This document shows positions 17,549 to 25,110 of a DNA stretch of 64,000 nt, one piece after another. The notes under the pieces are model-generated. The model did not search any database and was not told where the DNA came from. It worked only from the letters and a program-made list of their open reading frames with translations. Within the stretch, counting starts at the first letter, position 1; the number at the start of each line of letters is the position of its first letter. Position numbers and translations under genes: made by a program. The DNA is from Caballeronia novacaledonica (GTDB lineage Bacteria; Pseudomonadota; Gammaproteobacteria; Burkholderiales; Burkholderiaceae), in assembly GCF_900258035.1 (NCBI RefSeq), contig NZ_OGTP01000004.1, forward strand, positions 186,001 through 250,000, in the 5' to 3' direction.

Positions 17549-18368
17549 TTAGCCCTTCAGATAATCGGTCAGCTTCGCAGCGCCCTTTTTGGAGGCGCCG
17601 CGAATCAGATGCTCGATCAGGTGCGTGTCCCAATCTTTGATATACGACGCCGAGCCGTGCACTTTCCTGTCGTCACGTTTGCCGACCACGAACCGGCCAT
17701 CGGCAGACCATGCATGTACCTCGCTCCGGCGAACTCGCGGCAGCCCGTTGTTGCTCCAGAACTTGTGCTGCGGCAGCGTGATCGCGCCGTCCTCGACCGA
17801 GAAACTACCGAAATGAAGCGTCTCGCCTTTCTCCAGTCGGTTGAGCATGTTCGACCATCAGGCGGACACAGACCGCGCGCCATAGCGCCTGGGTGAAGCC
17901 TGTGTACGTCGATTCTTTTCTCAGGTTGATGTTCTGCTCGCCCGCGCCCTCAATCGACAAGGCGATGTGATAATCGGTCCCGGTCGGCACGCCGTTGACC
18001 GAACGGCGCACGCCACCCCAGCGGACGCGCCGGATCGAATCGAGCGGAAATTGTCGCCCCTTCCAGGTGATGCCCTTTTCAGCCACGGCCAGCCGATCCT
18101 TGAACATGACACCGACGTCCGCCTCGAACGCGATCTCCCGCTCCCATTCCGCATCTTGACGTTGCTTGTCGGTGGCGCTCTGACGCAGGCCTTTAATCGC
18201 CTTGGCGTCCTCGGCGAGCGTGTCGCCAAACTCGGGCAGATCGACGAACAGATTTCCGAGCAGACGTGTCATGCGGTCGGCGCAATCCAGCAGGCCGTGC
18301 TCATTGTTCAGGTCGACGCCCAGACTTCGCATCCGCGTCGCCACGTCCGTACTTGACTGATGCGACAT
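17549..18368 (-). pseudogene. Unknown protein of the Hsp70/AAA-type cluster, frameshifted
   Basis: The leftward frame from ATG 18368 (MSHQSSTDVATRMRSLGVDL) stays open to QALWRAVCVRLMVE near 17853, then loses sense. Another frame resumes immediately with MLNRLEKGETLHFGSF and runs to 17549. An extra base at about 17849-17853 explains the break. The restored product would be about 270 residues: a helical N-terminus, then beta-rich repeats such as ITWKGRQFPLDSIRRVRWGG and a similar segment near the end (WSADGRFVVGKRDD), reminiscent of PH-like or WD-type strands. I do not recognise its function. It lies 6 bases from the LprI-like pseudogene in the same direction. Confidence 0.55.
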
Positions 18369-18486
18369 GCCACGCGATCGGGCGGAAACCTGGATCGGCT
18401 TCGCCTCCGAGCAGGCAGAACGGATTCTTCTGCAGCGCCGTCTCAGTCATTTCACTGTTCATTTGCATTTCAACTGTATGCAGCAT
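18369..18486 (-). pseudogene. N-terminal remnant of a possible co-chaperone-like gene
   Basis: The leftward frame begins MQMNSEMTETALQKNPFCLL and then turns into sequence with no family character, running into the start of the next gene. The motif KNPF-x-LLG is, as I recall, the conserved start of an uncharacterised protein found beside Hsp70-type genes in Burkholderiales, normally a few hundred residues long. If so, nearly all of it is deleted. Confidence is low because so little remains. Confidence 0.3.
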
Positions 18487-18529
18487 GTCAACGGTTGTTC
18501 GAGAGACAGTGTCTCGAGTACCCGCTTAC

Positions 18530-19940
18530 TCAAACAAAGCCGATGCGTCGTGCCTCCGGCACTTCCTGGCGCGACGGCGTAGCCCGGAGCGCGGCCAGCA
18601 GATAGTCCTGAGCGAGTTCATCGGCACCCGAGCGCGCCGACAGCCGGGCACCCTCGCGAACGACGAACGCCAAATCGGACAACGGCCGCCCCGCGAGTGC
18701 TTTCGCGAGCGCGTCGGCATCGACACTCGCGTCCTTCGGCAGGCTGGCAAGCAGATGCCCCAGCAATGCACCGACTTCCTGCTCGTTCGGAAAGTCCACT
18801 GAAATCACATGATCGAAACGGCCGCGCCGCATGATGGCCGAGTCGATCATCCCGATCCGGTTCGTCATGCCGATAATCAGGACTTCGTTGCGCGTGGCTT
18901 CGGGAATGCGCCGCAGGAACTCGGCGACTTCCTCGACCCGGTGATGAATTCCGCCGCCGCCATGCTCGCGATCGGCCAGAAAAGCTTCCATTTCATCGAT
19001 CACGAGGACCGACGGCGCGCTCTTGATCGCCAGTTCGAACATCTCCGACACCTTCCGGGTGGTTTCGTGGATGTAAGGGCTCGCCACCGTCGAGGCTTCG
19101 ATGCGAAACGCGCCAGCCGAGATACTCGATCAGCCGCTCGAACGCGAAGGTCTTGCCGCAGCCGGGCGGTCCATGAAGGATCGTGGGCGAAGGAAATTCG
19201 ATGCCCAACGCCTGATACCGCGCCCGGTTCTGCACGATGTCGATCACGTGCTCGTGAAAAAACGACTCCAGCCCGGTGCGTCCGAACAGGCGAAAGACGT
19301 CAGCAGTGGCGTCGCCGGCTGACAGGTTCGCGTGCGAGCCGGTGCTTGCCGACGCCGCGCCGCGCTGCTCGTTTTGTGTCATTTCATCGATTTCGATGCC
19401 CGCCGTGCGCGCCACATCGCGCAGCGGGACAGCATCGATCCACGTGAGCATGCGCTGCAGCCGGCCGATCGACCGCGCCGACACCAGAACGCCGCCGGTC
19501 AGCCAGGCGCCGAGCACCACGTCGTCGGTCACGGACGCTTGCGCGTCGCAGGTGGGAAGCAACCTGCCGAGCGTCTCGACATAGATCGCGTCCTGCAACG
19601 CACTCGCGGCGTCGATCGAACGCGTTTCGCGCAGCGCGCTCGCGAACGCCTCGCTCCTACCCGATGGCGAAGCAAAGTCAGACAAGGATTCGAGCCGCCT
19701 GCTCAGGCCCCACGAGATTTCATAGAAGGCCTGCGCGCCGAACTGGAAGCGCAACAGATCACCCGGTCGGGTCAGCCCGGCGGCGGCCCATTTGTCGTGC
19801 AACGCCTGCGTCACCAGCAAGGCACGGCCGGCACCGCGCGTCGCGATGATCTGCCACGCCTCGGCGCCGTAGAGCGGACGGCCGCACAAAGCGCCGTCCG
19901 GTAGTTCGCAGCCCACCGGCAACCAGCTTTCGATCGTCAC
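18530..19940 (-). pseudogene. AAA+ ATPase, frameshifted after Walker A
   Basis: Two leftward frames form one AAA+ protein of about 470 residues. The 5' part starts at GTG 19940 (TIESWLPVGCELPDG) and contains Walker A as GPPGCGKTFAFERLIEYLGW. The 3' part resumes with ASPYIHETTRKVSEMF, then Walker B VLVIDEMEAFLADREHG, sensor 1 (IIGMTNR) and arginine-finger region (IMRRGRFDHVI). One extra base in GGCTGGCGCGTTTCGC (near 19105-19115) separates them. The fold matches classical ATP-dependent remodelling ATPases. It starts 3 bases after the stop of the Hsp70-like fragment. As it stands it would yield a truncated, inactive protein. Confidence 0.75.
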
Positions 19941-19942
19941 GG

Positions 19943-20285
19943 TCAGCCTAAGAGAATGTTCGACGCGGCGATCATGTCGTCCTCGGCCGAAGAGTAGATC
20001 CTGATTGCGTCGAGATTGCTGACGACCGAGCGCAACTTGTCGATCTCGTTGTTCTGCATCGCCTGTTGTCCGGCACGGCACAATGCGAGATGCTCCTGTG
20101 CATCCGGGAACAGCGAGGCATCCTCGGAAAGCCATTTGAACCGGTCGATGACGAACCAGTCCTGCCGCCAGAGAATCACGAAGTTCTTCGAGCGCATTTC
20201 GCTCAGATGCGAATCGAAGTCGCCGCCGAGGCTTTCGATCGCGCGTTGCGCCGTCCTGGCCAGATTGTCGAATGAGGTGATCTCA
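19943..20285 (-). pseudogene. C-terminal fragment, possibly of an Hsp70-like protein
   Basis: About 110 codons of leftward sequence with clear protein character, from EITSFDNLARTAQRAIESLGG to the stop at 19943, including FVILWRQDWFVIDRFKWLSED and a DDMIAASNILLG end. Upstream of 20285 the frame has no such character, so the 5' part is gone. I believe this resembles the tail of DnaK-like proteins encoded beside AAA+ genes in Burkholderiales, but this is memory without a search. The join at about 20283 is abrupt and meets a rightward fragment, indicating a deletion or rearrangement point. Confidence 0.4.
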
Positions 20286-20295
20286 GCCGGACGAC

Positions 20296-20600
20296 GTGGC
20301 CTTGCGCAATGACGTGGTGGAGCAGTTGCAGCGTCGCAATACGGCGGCCGCACGACAGGCACTGATGCTGCTCGCCCGCGAATACGCGACCGACAGCGCG
20401 TTACCTGCGATGACCGTGCGTTTGCGAGAACTCGAGAACACATCAAGGCTTCCCGTGACCGACCACGCCGAGTTGGCCGCGCTCCGCCGTCGCTTGGAGA
20501 ATGAGGTGACACTTGCTGCCCGGCAGGTACTGTCCGACCAAAACGCTCAGTCGTGGATGGCACCCTGCTGGCGTGAACTTGCTCAGCGCGCCGCAGCTTG
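20296..20600 (+). pseudogene. Truncated helical protein of unknown function
   Basis: From GTG 20296 a rightward frame encodes about 100 residues with strong helical, coding-like character (MALRNDVVEQLQRRNTAAAR, then LMLLAREYATDSALPAMTVR and WRELAQRAAAW). It then passes in frame into unrelated DUF1016-type sequence near 20600. The product is therefore the N-terminal part of some gene whose remainder was replaced. I do not recognise the family. There is no good ribosome binding site. Confidence 0.4.
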
Positions 20601-21034
20601 GACGCGCTACGTGCGACTGATGCGACGAACGCGATCGCCCGTAGAGCGATCGTTCTTCGAAACCGAGGCGTTGCGCGGTGGCTGGAGCGTGCGGCAGCTC
20701 GAGCGCCAGATCGGCAGTCAGTTCTACACACGCACTTTGATGTCCACGGATAAGCGCGCAATGCTCGAAAGGGGCGCTGTCGCGCAACTTGGTGACATGA
20801 TCAGACCCGAAGAAGCGATCAAGGATCCCTACGTCCTTGAGTTCCTTGACCTGAAGGATGAAGTGATCGCACGCTATGCCCTCGACGGCTTGCCCAACAA
20901 GGTGGGTTGCCTCGGAATATCGCACTGTACTTCCGGACGAAACGTTGCTTGCTGAGGAATTAGCGAGAACTCGTCGCGAATGGGAAGCTCAACATCTCAT
21001 CCTGCCAAAGAAGAGCGATCGTTCGGGTGACTGA
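20600..21034 (+). pseudogene. DUF1016/YhcG-type nuclease remnant lacking its catalytic core
   Basis: Three pieces of the PDDEXK-type YhcG/DUF1016 family remain in order. The first is ETEALRGGWSVRQLERQIGS through EAIKDPYVLEFLDLKDE. The second is VIARYALDGLPNKV, directly fused near 20860. The third, after a one-base frameshift at about 20905-20911, is EYRTVLPDETLLAEELARTR to the stop at 21032-21034. In intact homologs about 80-100 residues lie between the first two pieces, including the nuclease motif. The N-terminal domain is also absent. It cannot be functional. Its in-frame fusion to an unrelated upstream fragment shows illegitimate recombination. Confidence 0.75.
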
Positions 21035-21600
21035 GGAAGCGGCAGGTAAGAGGTTGCCGTTCGCTTGCGATCCAGCATGTCGTCGGTTCCGTGATCGGCC
21101 TTTGCGGACGTTCATCGATCGGCGTGGAGACGGCTGTTGAACGAAGGGGACCGGTCATCCATGTCGCCGTCGCGTTGAAAGGCAGCCACCCTCCCTGTGA
21201 CTGGACAACGTTCGACTCCTTGCCGCCGTCCGCCGACCGGACGCCTCGTTGAACGGGACTGTCGGCGGAGCCGAGGCTAGAAAACACGATGCACCGATGG
21301 CTTCGGTACAAGAGCCGCCCCAGTTTCGCATTCAAAGCAAATACAAAATCAGGGCCGACCAGATCGCTCGGCACGACGAGATTCGCGTCGTGCTCGAGCG
21401 CTTGTCCGGGCGAACTTCGACTCCCCCTGAATTGGCGCAACGAATCCGGATCTGCCCCCGGAGTTTCGATCGACGAATTTCACGAACGTCGTGATCGCAG
21501 ACGTTCGGCTCGACGCACGTACCGCCTGGCGTACACGCAAGGCAGCGGCGGCGCGCTCGCGAGCTGCGTACGGCTGGGTATAGCGAAATAAGGCAGGCGG
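21035..21600. other. Non-coding stretch after the pseudogene cluster
   Basis: About 565 bases with only short, conflicting open frames on both strands and no recognisable domain or RNA gene. It separates decayed accessory DNA from the T6SS region, whose first promoter-like block begins at 21602. Confidence 0.45.
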
Positions 21601-21601
21601 C

Positions 21602-21674
21602 GCGGCAAAGCCGCGAATAGTCGCCTCTTTGGCGCTCTGCTCGGGCTTTTGTCCGCGCCGCGCATCGCTACACT
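21602..21674 (+). promoter_or_regulatory. Promoter-like block with dyad, copy 1
   Basis: GCGGCAAAG (21602-21610), a 16-base spacer and CTTTGGCGC (21627-21635) form an imperfect dyad. It is followed after 33 bases by TACACT (21669-21674), a plausible -10 hexamer. The same arrangement with the same spacing and nearly identical spacer (CCGCGAATARTCGCCT) lies at 32337-32409. It is 41 bases from TACACT to the start of the downstream gene. No good -35 is visible, so activator dependence is inferred. Confidence 0.6.
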
Positions 21675-21714
21675 GCGACGTACTCGAACCGGCTCAACAC
21701 AACAAGGAACGGCG

Positions 21715-22662
21715 ATGGCCGACGCTGTGGATCATTATTTCGTGGGCCTGACACAGCAGGTCTCGGCCGGCGGACTCGCGCGCCTGCGCGGTCATGGCGC
21801 GTCCACGATTCCGGCATCGCTCGTGTATCCGGTCGGCGCGCGTTTCAGGAACTTCGTCGAGCCGCTCGTCACGCTGCTGAGGAGCGACGAGCGCGTGCGC
21901 GAAGTCGTTCTGCGTCCCGTGCTCGGGCGTTACGGATCCAGTCAGGAGCTGTCCGTTGGTCTCGAAGTGAAGGCCGAAACGGGATTTGACGCCGCCAGAC
22001 TCGCCGCGAGCGTGTTCTCGCTGGCGATCGGCGCGGCCCAGACCGATGCCTTCGTGGGCCGCGTCCTGCCGCCCGGCGAATGGACCGACAACGCGCGTCC
22101 CGGCCTCACTGTCATGTTCAAGGCGCCCCACCGCATCGCGGATACGGTCGAACTGGTGCGGCAGATCGTGGACTTTCCTGGCGAAGGCTGGGCAATCGAC
22201 GGCTTCACCATGATTCCCTCGGCCGACAGCCGCATCGGCATTGTGCAGGGACTGCGCTATATCTTCCTTCCCGAAATCAGCGTGCGATGGGACACCGGCC
22301 TGCGCGAGCGCCTCTGCGCGAACGAAAACGAGATCGACGTGATTCTGCTCGATCAGGCCACGCGCATCGGACGTCTGTGCAAGCTGCTCGTGCAGGACGA
22401 GACCATCGAGGCCGCGTGGCTGAGCTGGTTCGACATCATGGTGGCGGGCATCGAGGATTATCGCGAGGTCATCGACACGTTGAAGGCAGAGCAGGGCGCG
22501 CGCGCCGCGGATCCCAAGTCCATGGCGCGCAAGGCCTTTTCCGAAATCCTTGAGCTGACCAGCGCGAGCGTGCTGCAAAAGCGCCTCGGGTTTCTCGGCC
22601 ACGAAGGCGCACGGCAGGAGCAGACGGAACGCCTGGACAGTTTGCCGGGCATCGCCGCGTGA
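21715..22662 (+). CDS. T6SS-linked protein of unknown function
   Basis: A 315-residue, apparently soluble protein with no signal peptide or membrane helix. I recognise no family. ATG 21715 is chosen because AAGGA (21703-21707) precedes it and it lies after the TACACT promoter element; an upstream in-frame start at 21649 would precede that element. The sequence is mixed alpha/beta, with segments such as YPVGARFRNFVEPLVTLLRS and RLCKLLVQDETIEAAWLSWF, and a charged C-terminus. It precedes spike cassette 1 by 279 bases and shares its promoter block with the phosphatase operon, so a T6SS-related role, for example in regulation or baseplate assembly, is inferred only from context. Confidence 0.55.
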   Translation: MADAVDHYFVGLTQQVSAGGLARLRGHGASTIPASLVYPVGARFRNFVEPLVTLLRSDERVREVVLRPVLGRYGSSQELSVGLEVKAETGFDAARLAASVFSLAIGAAQTDAFVGRVLPPGEWTDNARPGLTVMFKAPHRIADTVELVRQIVDFPGEGWAIDGFTMIPSADSRIGIVQGLRYIFLPEISVRWDTGLRERLCANENEIDVILLDQATRIGRLCKLLVQDETIEAAWLSWFDIMVAGIEDYREVIDTLKAEQGARAADPKSMARKAFSEILELTSASVLQKRLGFLGHEGARQEQTERLDSLPGIAA

Positions 22663-22751
22663 AACCCATCCACGCTGGTTCAGCATGGATGTCCGGCGTG
22701 TGCCGATCACGCGGCGCATGTTGCCGGACCTGAGCGATGTGCGCGCGGGCA

Positions 22752-22765
22752 CGGTTACATCCGTA
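22752..22765 (+). promoter_or_regulatory. GTTAC-N4-GTAAC element upstream of spike cassette 1
   Basis: GTTACATCCGTAAC is an interrupted palindrome located 176 bases before the pentapeptide gene. Related 14-mers lie before all three hcp genes and before spike cassette 2 (46062-46075), suggesting a common regulator. Confidence 0.55.
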
Positions 22766-22941
22766 ACGTTGCGGCCGGGAATTGCAACACGCCGGTAGCA
22801 CGGGCGAGTGAGACTGATGCAGAAGCAAGAACGAACGATGCGGAACAGGACGGGGCAAGGCATGAACGCGAATTGCGCGGAAGGCTGGACGAACGAAGGG
22901 ACGATGCGTGAGGTCGCTCGCCGCGCGCGGAGGGACGCCGC

Positions 22942-23934
22942 ATGACGCCGGAGCAGCTCAAAGATGCGCTGGCCCGTGACCGGCATGTCGCCGATATCGA
23001 TTTGAGCGGCATGAATCTCACCGGTCAGGACCTGTCCGGAAGCCGCTTCACGAACGTGTCGCTGTCTGGCGCGAACTTGTCGGGCGCAAAGCTTGCCGGT
23101 GCGGATTTTCAGAACGTCCAGTTGTCCGGCGCGAACCTGACGCGCGCGCAGGCCGCGGGCGCGACGTTTACGCGGGTCGAACTGCGCGGAGCGAATGCGC
23201 AGGAAGCGGACTTTTCGGGCGCGCATTTCAACGCCTGCGACTGTACCGCGGGCTCGTTCGCCGGAGCGCAGTTCGTCCGCGCCGACGCCTACGAATGCGT
23301 GTTCGCCGGGACCGACTTCACACGGGCCATGCTGTTTCGCTGGACCGCGATGAACACCGATCTCGCCGGCGCGAAACTGGCCGGTGCGTCGTTGCGCAAT
23401 GCTTATCTGAAGGGGGCGAACCTTCGGGGCCAGGATCTGCGGACCTGCGATCTGACCATGACGATACTCGATGCCGCGCAGTTGCAGGGCGTGAATCTCG
23501 GCGGGCTCGCGCTTGACCGTACGAGCTTCGTCGAAGCGCAACTGGATGGCGCCAGTCTGGCCGGCGTGCGCGGTCAGTACACGGCGCTGCTCGGCGCGCA
23601 GCTCGCGCAGGCCGACCTGCAGGGCGCGCGCTTCGACATGTCGGACGCTAGCGGCGCGACATTTGCGGCGGCGCGCGCCGATGGCGTTCACTGGGATCGC
23701 TCGGTACTGAGGAAAACGTCGTGGCAGCGCGCATCGCTCAAGGCCGCGCGGTTCGTCTACTGCGATCTGTCGCATGCGGACCTGTCCGGGGCGGACGGCT
23801 CACGCGCGGATCTGAGCGGCTCGAACGGGCATGCGCTCAAACAGGACGACACGCGCTGGGACGGCGCGAACCTGAGTGGAATGCGTCCCACGGACGCGCT
23901 GCTGCTGCAGGCCGAGCAGTGGCGTCCGCGGTGA
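22942..23934 (+). CDS. Pentapeptide-repeat protein, spike cassette 1
   Basis: A 330-residue protein made almost entirely of A(D/N)LXX pentapeptide repeats (for example SGANLSGAKLAGADFQNV) and predicted to form a right-handed quadrilateral beta-helix. It has no signal peptide. RRDAA-coding sequence with GGGACG precedes ATG 22942. It opens a five-gene cassette followed by DUF3540, DUF4150, VgrG and DUF2169 genes. A close paralog of the same length occupies the same position in cassette 2 (46184-47176). Some pentapeptide proteins mimic DNA and bind gyrase; whether this one is cargo, adaptor or immunity protein is unknown. Confidence 0.85.
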   Translation: MTPEQLKDALARDRHVADIDLSGMNLTGQDLSGSRFTNVSLSGANLSGAKLAGADFQNVQLSGANLTRAQAAGATFTRVELRGANAQEADFSGAHFNACDCTAGSFAGAQFVRADAYECVFAGTDFTRAMLFRWTAMNTDLAGAKLAGASLRNAYLKGANLRGQDLRTCDLTMTILDAAQLQGVNLGGLALDRTSFVEAQLDGASLAGVRGQYTALLGAQLAQADLQGARFDMSDASGATFAAARADGVHWDRSVLRKTSWQRASLKAARFVYCDLSHADLSGADGSRADLSGSNGHALKQDDTRWDGANLSGMRPTDALLLQAEQWRPR

Positions 23935-23987
23935 CACGCCCGGCACGAGCGGACGAAGTACACAGGACTCGACAGGCGGAGCGAACT

Positions 23988-24656
23988 ATGAAGCACAACA
24001 ATCTGGTCCCGATGATGCGGGCCGGCAACGACGAAGCGGTCGGTCTCGTTTGTGCGACCGTCACCGGGCGCGCGGGCCAGTGGTATTTCCTGAGCGCGGC
24101 CGACGGGTCGCTGGAGCGCGCGCTGCGCGCGGATAGCTGTCTCGTCGAGCCGGATTGCGGCGACTCCGTGCTGGTCTGCCGGGCCGGCGCCAACGTCGCG
24201 GCCTACGTGCTGGCGGTGCTGGCGCGCGCGGTTCCGGACAGCGCCGATCTGCTGCTGCCGGGCGGCGTGGCGCTGCACGCGGAGCAAGGCGGCCTGCGGA
24301 TCGACGCCGCGCGCATCCGCATGAACGCCACTGCGGAAGTCGCCATCGGCGCGCCGCGCGTGGCCGTGGAGGGCGTGATCGGCGACCTGGCCTTCGACCG
24401 GATGAACGCATCGATTCGTGAAACGAACGCTCGCTTCGGCATCGTGCGAACGGTCGCGCAGCAGCTCACCTCGACCGTGGAGCGGCTGGTGCAGAAGGCG
24501 CGCACGAGCTTCCGCTGGACCGAAGACGTCGACGAAACCCGTGCGGGCAGGGTGCGGATGCAGGTCGAGGAGCGGATGCACATCACCGCGCAGCATGCGA
24601 GCCTGCTGGCCGAGGGTCATGTGCGTATCGACGGCGAAAAGATCGATCTGGGCTAG
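23988..24656 (+). CDS. DUF3540 protein, spike cassette 1
   Basis: A 222-residue protein of the DUF3540 family, found next to vgrG genes. ATG 23988 has GGCGGAG upstream. Features include ATVTGRAGQWYFLSAADGS, a hydrophobic central segment (VAAYVLAVLAR), and a C-terminus rich in short beta motifs (LLAEGHVRIDGEKIDLG), a style also seen at VgrG C-terminal repeats. It probably assists spike assembly or forms part of the beta-helical tip; function is not established. It lies 8 bases before the DUF4150 gene. Its paralog at 47229-47903 is highly similar. Confidence 0.75.
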   Translation: MKHNNLVPMMRAGNDEAVGLVCATVTGRAGQWYFLSAADGSLERALRADSCLVEPDCGDSVLVCRAGANVAAYVLAVLARAVPDSADLLLPGGVALHAEQGGLRIDAARIRMNATAEVAIGAPRVAVEGVIGDLAFDRMNASIRETNARFGIVRTVAQQLTSTVERLVQKARTSFRWTEDVDETRAGRVRMQVEERMHITAQHASLLAEGHVRIDGEKIDLG

Positions 24657-24664
24657 GAGGACAC

Positions 24665-25060
24665 ATGTTCGCAGTCACCAAACAGGCCGGGCAATGCATG
24701 GGTGCGCCCGACGTCTGCAAAACGCCGGCGCCGCCCGCTCCGCCCGTGCCGATTCCCTATCCGAACATCGGCATGCCGATGCTCGGCAATCCGGCCACCA
24801 CCAAAGTGATGATCAGCGGCATGCCGGCCCTGACGACCGCATCGGAAATCTCGATGAGCGACGGCGATCAGGCCGGCGTGGCGGGCGGCGTCGTGTCGAG
24901 CCAGGTGATGGGGCCCGTCGCCTTTCCGCTCGGCAGCGTGTGCGTGATGCTGGAAGGCGCGCCGGCCGTACGGCTCGGCGACATGACGCAGCACAACGAA
25001 GGAAATATTGTCGGCTCGGTCGTCGCGCCCAGCCAGGCGGTCGTCATGGTCATGAGCTAG
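24665..25060 (+). CDS. DUF4150 PAAR-like tip protein, spike cassette 1
   Basis: A 131-residue PAAR-like protein of DUF4150 type: Pro-rich N-terminus (CKTPAPPAPPVPIPYPNIGM), then glycine-containing beta repeats (VMISGMPALTTASEISMSDG) and PAVRLGDMTQHNEGN. Such proteins sharpen the VgrG spike and link cargo to it. AGGAGGACAC precedes ATG 24665. It lies between the DUF3540 and vgrG genes and has a paralog at 47948-48343. It contains no extra toxin domain. Confidence 0.82.
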   Translation: MFAVTKQAGQCMGAPDVCKTPAPPAPPVPIPYPNIGMPMLGNPATTKVMISGMPALTTASEISMSDGDQAGVAGGVVSSQVMGPVAFPLGSVCVMLEGAPAVRLGDMTQHNEGNIVGSVVAPSQAVVMVMS

Positions 25061-25110
25061 GACCTGTCCACACTGATCGCAGCCCTGGACCCCGTTTTGA
25101 GGAAAGCATT

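Noticed and set aside
24418..25110. Extension of the vgrG frame upstream of 25111
   Set aside because: It overlaps the DUF3540 and DUF4150 genes out of frame and gives Arg-rich sequence. GTG 25111 has a ribosome binding site and begins the conserved VgrG N-terminus.
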